The notes beneath the pieces are model-generated. The model was not told the origin of the DNA. It made no database searches and worked only from the letters and a program-made list of their open reading frames with translations. From the NCBI RefSeq assembly GCF_003315035.1, contig NZ_QNRE01000002.1, positions 248,001 through 312,000 on the forward strand: 64,000 bases of DNA, given 5' to 3'. This stretch comes from Nocardia puris (lineage in GTDB: Bacteria; Actinomycetota; Actinomycetes; Mycobacteriales; Mycobacteriaceae). The translations under genes and the position numbers were made by a program. Positions 42,511-50,612 of the stretch are shown here, in pieces (the first letter of the stretch is position 1; each line of letters starts with the position of its first letter).

Positions 42511-42843
42511 ATTCCTCCTGACCTCGTCAGCGCACGATCAGCGACGCCATCTGGTGCCCAGCATGCGCCTCGCGCCCGCGTGATCGCGAGCGTTGTGCCG
42601 AGTTCGTTATCCGGCGGCCGATCGGACAAACAGGTGGTGCGCAGCGGTTTCCTCCGTATTCTGTAGCTGATTTCGCCCGTCCGGGGCCCTCCGCGGTGAC
42701 AGTGCGCCGCCGCGGGATGTGCTGTCCGGGCGGGTGTCGAAGCCGCCCGATCGGGCCCGCGTGGCCCGGCCGTGCGGTGGCGTTATCGGGGCGGGATCGG
42801 GTTACCGGGGCCTGCGCGAGAGTTGGATGCGAGAGGGACCTGG
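42511..42843. other. Divergent intergenic region
   Basis: It separates the UsfY-like gene from the membrane protein at 42844. Apart from the tentative stress promoter I see no further structure. Confidence 0.4.
42607..42631 (-). promoter_or_regulatory. Possible SigF/SigB-type stress promoter
   Basis: On the minus strand GTTT (42628-42631) and GGATAA (42607-42612) are separated by 15 bases, close to the GTTT-N15-17-GGGTA pattern of SigF-like factors. It would give a leader of about 90 bases before the UsfY-like gene. The match is short, so it is tentative. Confidence 0.35.
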
Positions 42844-43536
42844 ATGGCACGCACGCAAGGGCAGGAACGCGAGCGTTGGCCGCACGCATGGCCGGAGGAG
42901 CAGGAGGGGGAGGAGTACTACTACCAGGAGGACCACGGCCCCGCGCGGCCGATCGTGAACCCGTACGCGGTGATCGCGCTGGTGGCGGCGCTGCTACTGG
43001 TGTTCCCGGTCGCCCTGGTGTTCGGGTTGATCGCGTTCAGCCATCCGCGCGGGCGGGTGATGGCGACCTTCGCCCTGTTGCTCGGCGCGGCGCAGGTCGC
43101 GGCCGTCGCGGCGTTCTTCCTGCTGCCGGGCTCGCTGCTGCCCGAGACGGACTTCCTGTCCGGCGGTTCGACGCCGCCGCCGCCTTCGACGGTGGTCGTC
43201 ACGTCCGTCGTGACGGCGACTCCCACGGCGGCGCCGCCCGCGGCCCCCGCACCCACCGCCGCCGTGCCCACCGTACGCAAGGGCGCGAGCTGCGACGCCG
43301 ACGATGTGGGCGCCATCGGCACGGCCGAGGACGGTGGCACCTTGCTGTGCCTGGAGACCTCCGGCGCGCGGGGCGGCTACCAGTGGTCGGGCCCATACCA
43401 CGTGGGCACCGGCTTGTTCGAGCCCGGCGAGCGCTGCGATCCGTCGATCGCCAGGACCGGCCGCACGGCGGAGAACCGCGCGCTGGTCTGCGAATCCGGG
43501 ACCGGCGGGCAGACCTGGACGGAGTGGACGTCCTAG
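42844..43536 (+). CDS. Membrane protein with DUF4190-like helices and exposed C-terminus, 230 aa
   Basis: The N-terminal 35 residues are acidic and Tyr/Glu-rich (EEQEGEEYYYQED). Two membrane helices (about 38-65 and 72-98) resemble the DUF4190 layout, with a short HPRGR loop. A Pro/Thr/Ala linker (about 105-145) leads to an exposed domain of about 85 residues with three or four Cys (ASCDADD, LLCLE, ERCDPS, LVCES) that probably form two disulfides. The last four bases overlap the polymerase gene on the other strand. Function unknown. Confidence 0.8.
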   Translation: MARTQGQERERWPHAWPEEQEGEEYYYQEDHGPARPIVNPYAVIALVAALLLVFPVALVFGLIAFSHPRGRVMATFALLLGAAQVAAVAAFFLLPGSLLPETDFLSGGSTPPPPSTVVVTSVVTATPTAAPPAAPAPTAAVPTVRKGASCDADDVGAIGTAEDGGTLLCLETSGARGGYQWSGPYHVGTGLFEPGERCDPSIARTGRTAENRALVCESGTGGQTWTEWTS

Positions 43537-44537
43537 TCGGCGGTCTTGCGGGCCCGGCTGGGCTGCACGCGCGGCGGTTCGTTCGGCATCTTCGGGTACT
43601 GCGGCGGCCAGGGCGCGTCCATGAGTCCCGCGGCCATATCGCGCTCGGACATCTCCAGCAGCGGCGCGATCGACTGCGGCTCCCGGTCGGCCCACGGGTC
43701 GCCGCGTTCGGCGAGCCGGGCGGGCACGGTGGCGAGGGTGAGCTCGTCGGGCACGACGGTGTCGAGTTCGTTCCAGGAGATCGGCGTCGAGACCTGCGCG
43801 CCCACCTTCGGGCGCACGCACCACGCGCCGAACACGGTCTTGTGCGGGGCGTTCTGGTTGTAGTCGATGAACACCCGCTGTCCGCGCTCCTCCTTCCACC
43901 AGTGCGCGGTGATCAGGTCGGGGTGCCTGCGCTCCAGCTCCCTGGCCAGCGCCACGGCCGCGGCCCGGACCTGGTACCCGTCCCACTCCTCGCGCAGCGC
44001 CACGTAGATGTGCAGGCCGCGCGAACCGGAGGTCTTCACGCGCGAGTCGATGCCGAGTTCGGCGCACAGGTCGCGGGTGAGCACGGCGGCCTGCTTCAGG
44101 TCCTCGAAGGTGATGCCGGGCGAGGGATCGAGGTCGATGCGCAGCTCGTCGGCGATGCGCAGATCGCCGACGTGGTTGGGCCATACGTGGAAGCCGAGGC
44201 AGCCCTGGTTGACCGCCCACAGGATGTGCGCCAGGTCGTGGGCGACCAGCGCGTCGCTGGTGGTGCCGTTGGGCGTGGACACCTCGACGGTGTGCAGCCA
44301 GTCCGGCGCGGACTTGGGCACCCGCTTCTGGAACCAGGACTTGCCCGACGCGCCGTCGGGGTAGCGCTCGAGCAACAGCGGCCGGTCGCGCACCACGCCG
44401 AGAAACGGCTCGGCCACCGCTTGGTAGTAGCGCACCAGATCGAGCTTGGTCTCACCCCGCTTGGTGAAGTACACCTTGCCGGGATTGCTGATGGTGACCG
44501 TGCGCCCGTCGGTCTCGACCTCCACCGACTCGCTCAC
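43533..44537 (-). CDS. LigD-type polymerase/primase (PolD family), 334 aa
   Basis: Stand-alone AEP-family primase-polymerase related to the polymerase domain of LigD, used in end-joining or gap repair. The catalytic Asp pair is in LRIDLDPSPGITFED (about 122-136). The SGSRGLHIYVAL motif binds nucleotide, and FIDYNQNAPHKTVFGAWCVRP is a family signature. The GTG start overlaps the stop of the upstream ligase gene by four bases, forming a ligC-polD operon as at M. tuberculosis Rv3731-Rv3730c (from memory). Confidence 0.93.
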   Translation of the reverse strand: MSESVEVETDGRTVTISNPGKVYFTKRGETKLDLVRYYQAVAEPFLGVVRDRPLLLERYPDGASGKSWFQKRVPKSAPDWLHTVEVSTPNGTTSDALVAHDLAHILWAVNQGCLGFHVWPNHVGDLRIADELRIDLDPSPGITFEDLKQAAVLTRDLCAELGIDSRVKTSGSRGLHIYVALREEWDGYQVRAAAVALARELERRHPDLITAHWWKEERGQRVFIDYNQNAPHKTVFGAWCVRPKVGAQVSTPISWNELDTVVPDELTLATVPARLAERGDPWADREPQSIAPLLEMSERDMAAGLMDAPWPPQYPKMPNEPPRVQPSRARKTAD

Positions 44538-45622
44538 CGCGCGCCCTCCGCCTCGGCGAAGATCGCGCTCAACTCGGCGGGCGGCGCCTCGTCCAACTGC
44601 GCGTACGTACAGGATTCGGGGGTGCGGTCCGGGCGGAACCGCACCAGCCTGCCGCCGTGGCGCAACCGCCCCGACTGCACGTGCTCGTAGCGCACCTCGG
44701 CGACCAGTTCGGTGCGCACCGCCTCCCACGAGAGGTCCTTGCCGCCGGACCAGCGGCTCAGCCCGCCCGGCATCTTGCCCTCGGCCGAGGCCTGCGCGGC
44801 GGCGTCGGCCCACTCCCGCCACGGGTGGTGCTCGAGGGCGTTCTCGCGCAACGGTTTCAGCTCCTCGACCAGCTCCTTGCGCCGGGCCGCGGTGAAGCTG
44901 CTGGCCACGCCCACGTGATGCAGGTGGCCCTCGTCGTCGTAGAGCCCGAGCAGCAGCGAGCCGACGCCCTCGCCGTCCTTGTGCCAGCGGAATCCGGCCA
45001 CCACGCAGTCGGCGGTGCGCTCGTGTTTGACCTTGAGCATCACCCGTTTGTCCTGCCGGTAAGGCTCGGCGTCGGCCTTGACCATCACGCCGTCGAACCC
45101 GGCGCCCTCGAACCGGGTGAACCAGTCGTGCGCGACATCCGGATCACGGGTGAGCGGGGTGAGGTGCACGCGCGCGAGCGCGGTGTCGAGAATGGCCTCG
45201 AGCCGGCGCCTGCGCTCGGCGAACGGCTCCCCGGTGAGGTCCTCGTCGCCGAGGGCGAGCAGGTCGAACGCCACGAAACTGGCGGGCGTCTCCACCGCCA
45301 GCTTGTTCACCCGCGAGGCGGCCGGGTGCAGCCGGTTCTGGAGCGTGTCGAAATCCAGCCCGTGCTCGGTGACCACCACGATCTCGCCGTCCACCACGCA
45401 GCGCGGCGGCAGCGCGGCGCGCAGCAGGTCGGCGACCTCGGGGAAGTAGCGGGTGAGTGGGCGGTCGTTGCGGGAGCCGAGCTCCACCTCGTCGCCGTCG
45501 CGGAACACCACGCAGCGGAAGCCGTCCCACTTCGGCTCGTAGGCGAGCCCGGGATCGCGCGGCACCTCGTGCACCGCTTTGGCGAGCATCGGCCGCACGG
45601 GCGGCATCACCGGTAGGTCCAC
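44534..45622 (-). CDS. ligC: ATP-dependent DNA ligase LigC, 362 aa
   Basis: Seals DNA nicks using ATP, probably in alternative end-joining or base-excision repair. The adenylated Lys31 lies in YEPKWDGFR (motif I, KxDG). Motif III is SFVAFDLLALG, motif IV is FDGVMVKADAEPY, and motif V is MLKVKHERTADCVV. A C-terminal OB domain follows. The GTG at 45622 has a strong GAGGAGG site. Length is close to mycobacterial LigC (about 358 aa). It is coupled to the downstream polymerase gene. Confidence 0.94.
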   Translation of the reverse strand: MDLPVMPPVRPMLAKAVHEVPRDPGLAYEPKWDGFRCVVFRDGDEVELGSRNDRPLTRYFPEVADLLRAALPPRCVVDGEIVVVTEHGLDFDTLQNRLHPAASRVNKLAVETPASFVAFDLLALGDEDLTGEPFAERRRRLEAILDTALARVHLTPLTRDPDVAHDWFTRFEGAGFDGVMVKADAEPYRQDKRVMLKVKHERTADCVVAGFRWHKDGEGVGSLLLGLYDDEGHLHHVGVASSFTAARRKELVEELKPLRENALEHHPWREWADAAAQASAEGKMPGGLSRWSGGKDLSWEAVRTELVAEVRYEHVQSGRLRHGGRLVRFRPDRTPESCTYAQLDEAPPAELSAIFAEAEGAR

Positions 45623-45759
45623 GCGGTCCTCCTCGGGTCGTCGGTACCCACACCCGTACCGACGCCGCGAGCGCGCGGATTTCATCGGTCCGGACGCGAG
45701 ACGGCGTCGCACCGATGGTATGCGCGCCCACCGACAGCGGCGGGCGCGCCGCGCGGAGG

Positions 45760-46149
45760 TCAGTCCAGCCAGCCGCGCTGGTCGGCGAAGGCGGTGAGAC
45801 GTTCCCGGATGGTGAGGATCTCGCCCGCGGTGAGCGCGGGACTGGCGTCGAGCAGCAGTTCGGTGATCAGGCGGCGGTGCTCCTCGGCGGTGAGCTGGCC
45901 GGTGCCGGATCGTTCCTTCTTGGCGCGCGGCGCCGCGACGGGCGCGCCGCCGACGGCGCTGAGATTGACAGCTTTCGGACCGCGATCACCCTCGGTGACG
46001 TCGAACTCGAATACCCGGCCCTGGCGCAGTTCGTCCTCGTCGAGCCCGATGTCGTTCACGTGGACGAACACATCCGGTCCGCCGTCCTCCGGGCGAATGA
46101 ATCCGAACCCCCGGGAACTGTCGAACGACACCAATTTTCCGATGGACAC
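45760..46149 (-). CDS. Cold-shock-domain protein with C-terminal extension, 129 aa
   Basis: An RNA/ssDNA-binding OB fold in residues 1-68, with RNP1 as SRGFGFIRPE and RNP2 as DVFVHVND. It differs from CspA by an extension of about 60 residues with helical content (TAEEHRRLITELLLDASPALTAGEILTI), like the longer CspB of mycobacteria (about 135 aa). GTG at 46149 or 46155; the GAGGAG site fits 46149 better. Probably an RNA chaperone. Confidence 0.88.
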   Translation of the reverse strand: MSIGKLVSFDSSRGFGFIRPEDGGPDVFVHVNDIGLDEDELRQGRVFEFDVTEGDRGPKAVNLSAVGGAPVAAPRAKKERSGTGQLTAEEHRRLITELLLDASPALTAGEILTIRERLTAFADQRGWLD

Positions 46150-46188
46150 CAACACCCGCTCCTCGCCGCCGTCGCTACCTCGGCCACT

Positions 46189-47289
46189 TTAGCCCGCATT
46201 ATCGTCCGTGTTGTTCGAAAGCGCCTTCTGAAGCGAGTTGAACACCGTCAAACCCTGTCCCACCATTCCGTTCACCAATTCACCGACGCCTTCGGGTCCG
46301 TTCAGCACGGTGAGATTGGCGCCGTGCAGGCCTTGGGAGGCCTGCTTGACGATTTCGGGCAGCTGTTCGATCAGCAGCTGGTCCAACGCGATCCGGTTGT
46401 GCGAGGCCGCGGCCTCGGCCTGGATCCTGGTGCGGTCGGCCTCGGCCTCGGCCAGGATGCGCACCCGATCCGCTTCGGCCTGAGCGGGTTTCACCACCTC
46501 GGACTGCAACTGCTGCTCGCGCAGGTCGGCCTCCTTGCGCGCCTGTTCGGCCTGCGCGGTGAGCACTTCCTGTTTGGCGATCGCCTCGGCGAGCGGGCCG
46601 GCTTGTGCCGCTTCGGCATTCGCCTTGTCGATATCGTGCTGGTACTGCGCGGTGAGCACCGCGGTCTCGCGCTGGTATTCGGCCTGCTTGCGCAGTGATT
46701 CCTGTTCGGCCTCGGCGGCACGCTGCGCGGCCTGGGCCTGCGCGATCTGCGCGTCGCGCTGCACGGCCGCGTTGTGCGGGGCGGCGAGCGCGTTGATGTA
46801 GCCGAGGTCGCCGTCGTCGATGGACTGGATCTGGAACGAGTCGACCGAGAGACCGATATTGCCCATCTCCACCTTCGAGGCCAGCAGGACCTCGTCGGCC
46901 AGGCGCTGGCGTTCGCGGATGATCTCCTCGACCGTCATCGAGCCGACGATGGAGCGCAGGTGGCCGGAGAAGATGCGCCCGGTCAGGATCGACATCTCCT
47001 GCTCCTGCTCGGAGAGGAAGCGCTGCGCCGCGTTCACGATCGAGGCGGTATCGTTGGCGATCTTGAAGGCGATCACCGCGCGCACGTCGAGCTGGATGGC
47101 CTGTTTGGTGACGCAGCGCTCCCGGATCTCGGCCTCGTACATGGCCAGCGATAGGTAGCTGACCTTGCGGAAGAACGGCACCACCCAGGCGCCGCGGCCG
47201 ATGATGACGCGGAACGGCGCGTTGTCCTTCGCCGATCCGCCGCTCACCAGCATCGCTTCGTCCGGCCTCGGCACGTGATAACCCAGCAC
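46189..47289 (-). CDS. Flotillin-like SPFH/Band 7 protein, 366 aa
   Basis: Membrane-domain scaffolding protein. The SPFH domain covers about residues 1-170, starting VLGYHVPRPDEAMLVSGG and including the AIQLDVRAVIAFKIANDTASI core. A long coiled coil follows (about 175-290) with flotillin-type AEAEQESLRKQAEYQRET and EADRVRILAEAEADR repeats. The GTG at 47289 follows a GGGAG site. It lies next to an NfeD-like gene on the same strand, the standard bacterial flotillin-NfeD pairing. It likely organises membrane microdomains. Confidence 0.9.
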   Translation of the reverse strand: MLGYHVPRPDEAMLVSGGSAKDNAPFRVIIGRGAWVVPFFRKVSYLSLAMYEAEIRERCVTKQAIQLDVRAVIAFKIANDTASIVNAAQRFLSEQEQEMSILTGRIFSGHLRSIVGSMTVEEIIRERQRLADEVLLASKVEMGNIGLSVDSFQIQSIDDGDLGYINALAAPHNAAVQRDAQIAQAQAAQRAAEAEQESLRKQAEYQRETAVLTAQYQHDIDKANAEAAQAGPLAEAIAKQEVLTAQAEQARKEADLREQQLQSEVVKPAQAEADRVRILAEAEADRTRIQAEAAASHNRIALDQLLIEQLPEIVKQASQGLHGANLTVLNGPEGVGELVNGMVGQGLTVFNSLQKALSNNTDDNAG

Positions 47290-47330
47290 GGGTGTCTCCC
47301 TTTTTCGTTCGTTCGGAAATGTTCTGGCGA

Positions 47331-47549
47331 CTATTCCGATGTCAGCGGAATCCAAGGCACGACGTCGACGATGCGCCCGGGATGCACCGCGACGATCAAT
47401 ACGGTGGCGCCCACCTCGATCGGCTCGGTGGCCCGCGCGATATACAACTCCGTCCCCCCGCGAATCGCGACCAACACCTCTCCCAGTGCCCCGGCGCCGC
47501 GGATGGGCGTGCTGATCGTCCCCGTCAAACCCTGCACGGGATCGGTCAT
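47331..47549 (-). CDS. Short NfeD-like OB-fold protein, 72 aa
   Basis: It keeps only the NfeD C-terminal beta-barrel: a LTGTISTPIRGAGALGEVLVAI start, then ELYIARATEPIEVGATVLIVAV and a hydrophobic VDVVPWIPLT end. No protease domain and no clear membrane helix is present, so it is the short, soluble or peripheral type. It ends 41 bases before the flotillin start and is very probably cotranscribed with it; NfeD-type OB folds bind flotillins. Confidence 0.82.
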   Translation of the reverse strand: MTDPVQGLTGTISTPIRGAGALGEVLVAIRGGTELYIARATEPIEVGATVLIVAVHPGRIVDVVPWIPLTSE

Positions 47550-47633
47550 CGCCTCGGAACTCCTCCGGTCGTCGTCGGGCGTGGTCAGCTTACTTGCGCC
47601 CGATCGTTTTTCGGTAACGAGTTCGCGACGCTG

Positions 47634-48341
47634 TCAGGCGCCGGCCGGATCGGGGGCGGCGACCCGCCAGCCGACGCTGGTGACCGAGGGCTCCAGCCCG
47701 ATCCGGCTGACGGCGGATTCCATCTGCCGGTCGTCGCGCTGGTCGCCGAGCAGATCGGCGCGCACCTGCACGCGGCCGTCGCCGGTGTCGGCGCTGGACA
47801 CCGCGACCAGCCGGAAGTCCGAGCGGGTCAGCGCCTGCACCAGCAGCGCGCGCACGTGCGCCTCGTGCGCGTCGTCGGTGACGGCGGCGAGTTCGTAGCC
47901 GACCGGCTCCTCGTCGCGCGCCTCGGGGCGGCGGTCGACGGCGCGCCCGACCGCCCGCAGCGCGATGTTCACCGTCACGATGGCGACGGTGCCCGCCAGC
48001 GCGGTGGCGAACATCCCCGCGCCGGCGAGCGCCCCGACGGCGGCCGAACACCACAGTGTCGCCGCGGTATTGAGCCCGCGCACGCTCAACCCGTCGCGGA
48101 TGATGACACCGGCGCCGAGAAACCCGATGCCGGAGACGATTTGGGCGGCCACCCGGGTGGGGTCGGCCACGGCGCCCTCGAAACCGTTGGCGGACAACAG
48201 CACGAACAGCGTCGCGCCGGCCGCCACGAGGGCGTTGGTGCGCAGACCCGCCATGCGGGCCCGGTACTGACGTTCGAAACCGATCACCGCGCCGAGACCG
48301 ACGCCGGTGAGCAGCCGCAGGATCATTTCCACCATCGACAT
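47634..48341 (-). CDS. mgtC: MgtC/SapB-family membrane protein, 235 aa
   Basis: Virulence-associated inner-membrane protein that inhibits F-type ATPase and aids growth at low magnesium in Salmonella and mycobacteria. The N-terminal half has the typical helices: LTGVGLGAVIGFERQYRARMAGLRTNALVA, the VSGIGFLGAGVIIRDG motif and VRGLNTAATLWCSAAVG. The C-terminal 95 residues form the ACT-like cytosolic domain. An AGGAG site precedes the ATG. A short ORF with its own strong ribosome site lies 44 bases upstream and may control expression. Confidence 0.92.
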   Translation of the reverse strand: MSMVEMILRLLTGVGLGAVIGFERQYRARMAGLRTNALVAAGATLFVLLSANGFEGAVADPTRVAAQIVSGIGFLGAGVIIRDGLSVRGLNTAATLWCSAAVGALAGAGMFATALAGTVAIVTVNIALRAVGRAVDRRPEARDEEPVGYELAAVTDDAHEAHVRALLVQALTRSDFRLVAVSSADTGDGRVQVRADLLGDQRDDRQMESAVSRIGLEPSVTSVGWRVAAPDPAGA

Positions 48342-48385
48342 GGCGCACTCCTCACGGAAAGGTCAGCGCACCGTCGAGGGCCGGT

Positions 48386-48478
48386 TCACCGGGGACGCGG
48401 GGCCACCGGTCCGGCGGGGGAGGTGTCGCTGGACGAATGGTCGGCTGACAGGGATATCGGACTGTTACCGCCGGGCAT
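48386..48478 (-). CDS. Proline-rich leader peptide upstream of mgtC, 30 aa
   Basis: A short ORF with an excellent AAGGAGG site (48487-48493) eight bases before its ATG. It begins MPGGNSPISLSADHSSS and ends SPAGPVAPRPR, with four Pro codons in the last ten. It stops 44 bases before the mgtC start. In Salmonella, proline-codon-rich leaders (MgtL, MgtP) sense magnesium or proline and control mgtA and mgtCB. The same logic may apply here, but this is inferred from position and composition only. Stem-loops with GC-rich arms can be drawn across the leader end and the mgtC ribosome site. Confidence 0.6.
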   Translation of the reverse strand: MPGGNSPISLSADHSSSDTSPAGPVAPRPR

Positions 48479-48619
48479 CCGGCTCACCTCCTTCGCATCG
48501 TGGAGATCGTCGGTGCTGAACGCGGCTGAGCCGCACGATTCGGCACCCGTGCGCCAGCCAGTAAACCCCGCGGACATACCGGGGGCAACCGGGTTGTGGC
48601 CGAGCACACCCGCGCGGGG

Positions 48620-49246
48620 TCAGTCGCGGTAGATGGTGCGGTAGGCGGTGAGCGTGGCGACGCAGTGGTCGACGATCTGTTCGCGCGTGGCCCGCAGCGA
48701 GCCGTTCAGCCAGGCCGAGAACATGCCCGCGTTGCCGCTGGCCATGGTGAGCGCGGCCAGCCTGCGCCGCACCGGGTCCTGGATGTGGGTGAACAGGTGG
48801 TCCTGGATGAGGCGGGTGAACGCGGGCATCACCGCGATGGTGGTCTGGCCGAGCCCGGTGCTCGAATACGGCTCGACGAGGAACAACCGCGATTTGCGCG
48901 GGTCCTCGAGCACCTTGTCCACCAGGATCTCGGCGAGGGCGCGGTCGCGCGAGGGGTCGTCGCCCGCGGCGAACGCGGTCATCGGCTCCAGGAATTCGTC
49001 GGCTACCTGCCGGTACAGCACGTCGAGCAGTTCGTCGCGGCTGGCGAAGCTCTCGTAGAAGTAGCGGTCGGTGAGACCGGCGCGGCGGCACACCGCGCGC
49101 ATGGTGACCCCCGCGGCGCCCGCCTCACCGATGAGGTCGAGGGCGGCCTCGAGCAGGGCGACGCGGCGCGCCTCGCGGCGCTCGGTGAGCGTCGTTCCAC
49201 CCCAGATCCGGGGCACACCGTCCCCTGCTTCCTGCCCTGTCTGCAC
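48620..49246 (-). CDS. TetR-family regulator, 208 aa
   Basis: The HTH region is VTMRAVCRRAGLTDRYFYESFASRDELLDVLYRQV (about residues 47-80). The C-terminal domain holds the VLEDPRKSRLFLVEP segment seen in TetR proteins of fatty-acid and drug responses. It lies 46 bases after the cysteine synthase-rhodanese gene on the same strand and may be the last gene of that operon, giving feedback control. The start could be moved to a later codon; the first 18 residues look weakly conserved. Confidence 0.88.
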   Translation of the reverse strand: MQTGQEAGDGVPRIWGGTTLTERREARRVALLEAALDLIGEAGAAGVTMRAVCRRAGLTDRYFYESFASRDELLDVLYRQVADEFLEPMTAFAAGDDPSRDRALAEILVDKVLEDPRKSRLFLVEPYSSTGLGQTTIAVMPAFTRLIQDHLFTHIQDPVRRRLAALTMASGNAGMFSAWLNGSLRATREQIVDHCVATLTAYRTIYRD

Positions 49247-49292
49247 CGAACCACCTTAATTCGTGCCGCGTCCGAGCCCGCGCGGCACCGGG

Positions 49293-50612
49293 TCAGGCGC
49301 TGCTTTCCAAGGGCTGACCGGCATCGCGCCACGCGACGACCCCGCCGTCCAGGCTCGCGGCGTCGTAGCCGGCGCGGCGGGCCAGCGCGGCGAACCGCAG
49401 CGAGATCTCCCCGACGGGGCAGACGAACACGACGGGCCGGGAGCGGGGGAACGGTATGCCGTGGGTGAGCATGTCGTCGAGCTGGTCGTCGCGGAGGTTG
49501 ATCGCGCCGGGGACGTGGCCGATGCGGTAGGCCATCGCGCCGCGCGTGTCCACGATGGTGGGGCGGGCGTCGCGGTCGAGCTCGGTGAGTTCGGCGGGAG
49601 ACAGGCGCGGGGTGGCGGCGAGCTCGGCCTCGGTGGGCCGGTGGCGGCCGGGTTTGCCGAACAGTTCGGGTCGGCGCTTCTTGATGTAGGAGAGGTATGG
49701 CTCGAGGCGGTCGCACACGATGATCACCGCGACGATCGGATCGTCGCTGCGCGAACGTTCCAGCGCGCCAAGGGTTTCCAGTGCGGCGGCGTAAGCCGCG
49801 CCGCTGGTGGGCCCGGCGAGGACGCCGAAGCCGGTGGCCAGGCGCAGGGTCGCGTCCACGGCGGCGCCGGAATCGACGGTGACGATGCGGTCGTAGAACT
49901 CCGGCTGGAACAGCCCGACGTCCCACATCTCGGTCTCCGACCGGATGCCGGGGATGAAGTCGGACCGCTCCGACACCACGGCCACCGTGCGCAACTCCGG
50001 ATTGTGTTTGCGGAGATAGGTGGCCGCGCCGCGCGTGGAGCCGGTGGTGCCGAGGCCCCCGATCAGGTAGTCCACCCGGGTGATGCCGTCGGCGGCGAGA
50101 TCGTCGTGGATCTCGCGCCCGGTGCCGAGATAGTGCGCCTCGACGTTCTTCTCGTTCGTGTACTGCGACGGATGGTGGTAGGCGCCAGGATCTTTCGCCA
50201 TCGTCTGCTCGATGACCGCGTACACGTCGTTGGGGGTGGTGGGGTCGGGGCATTCGGACAGGCCGGGCAGTTCGACGATGTCGGTGCCGAGCAGGTGGAG
50301 CAGATCCCGGACCTCGGTGACCTTGATGCGATTGGTCACCGCCCGCAACCCGACCCCCGACAACCCGCCGAGCACACGCAGCGCCTTGGCGGTGTTGCCG
50401 CTGGACGCCTCGATGAGCGTGCGTCCTTCGGCGGCGAGCCCGTCGATCTCGTCGCGGATCATGCCCCACGCCACCCGGTCCTTGACCGAGCCGAAAGGGT
50501 TGTGCGACTCCAGCTTCGCGTACAGTTCCACCCCCGCCAGCCCGTGCCCGCGCGGGTCGAGGCGCAGCAGCGGCGTGTTGCCGATGAGGTCGGTGATGTG
50601 GTCGTAGCGCAT
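49293..50612 (-). CDS. Cysteine synthase-like enzyme fused to rhodanese, 439 aa
   Basis: Residues 1-325 are a fold-type II PLP enzyme of the O-acetylserine sulfhydrylase/CBS family. The PLP Lys44 is in SHNPFGSVKDRVAW, the substrate loop in EASSGNTAKALR, and the phosphate loop in IGGLGTTGSTRG. Residues about 340-439 are a rhodanese domain with TIVDTRGAMAYRIGHVPGAINL and the active-site loop FVCPVGEISLRF, whose Cys can carry a persulfide. The fusion suggests sulfur handed directly to the PLP active site. The ATG overlaps the preceding decarboxylase stop by one base. Confidence 0.9.
   Translation of the reverse strand: MRYDHITDLIGNTPLLRLDPRGHGLAGVELYAKLESHNPFGSVKDRVAWGMIRDEIDGLAAEGRTLIEASSGNTAKALRVLGGLSGVGLRAVTNRIKVTEVRDLLHLLGTDIVELPGLSECPDPTTPNDVYAVIEQTMAKDPGAYHHPSQYTNEKNVEAHYLGTGREIHDDLAADGITRVDYLIGGLGTTGSTRGAATYLRKHNPELRTVAVVSERSDFIPGIRSETEMWDVGLFQPEFYDRIVTVDSGAAVDATLRLATGFGVLAGPTSGAAYAAALETLGALERSRSDDPIVAVIIVCDRLEPYLSYIKKRRPELFGKPGRHRPTEAELAATPRLSPAELTELDRDARPTIVDTRGAMAYRIGHVPGAINLRDDQLDDMLTHGIPFPRSRPVVFVCPVGEISLRFAALARRAGYDAASLDGGVVAWRDAGQPLESSA

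Noticed and set aside
48479..48560. A magnesium (M-box) riboswitch before mgtC
   Set aside because: AGGAGGTGAGCC faintly resembles an M-box core, but it is also the ribosome site of the leader ORF and the other conserved M-box blocks are missing.
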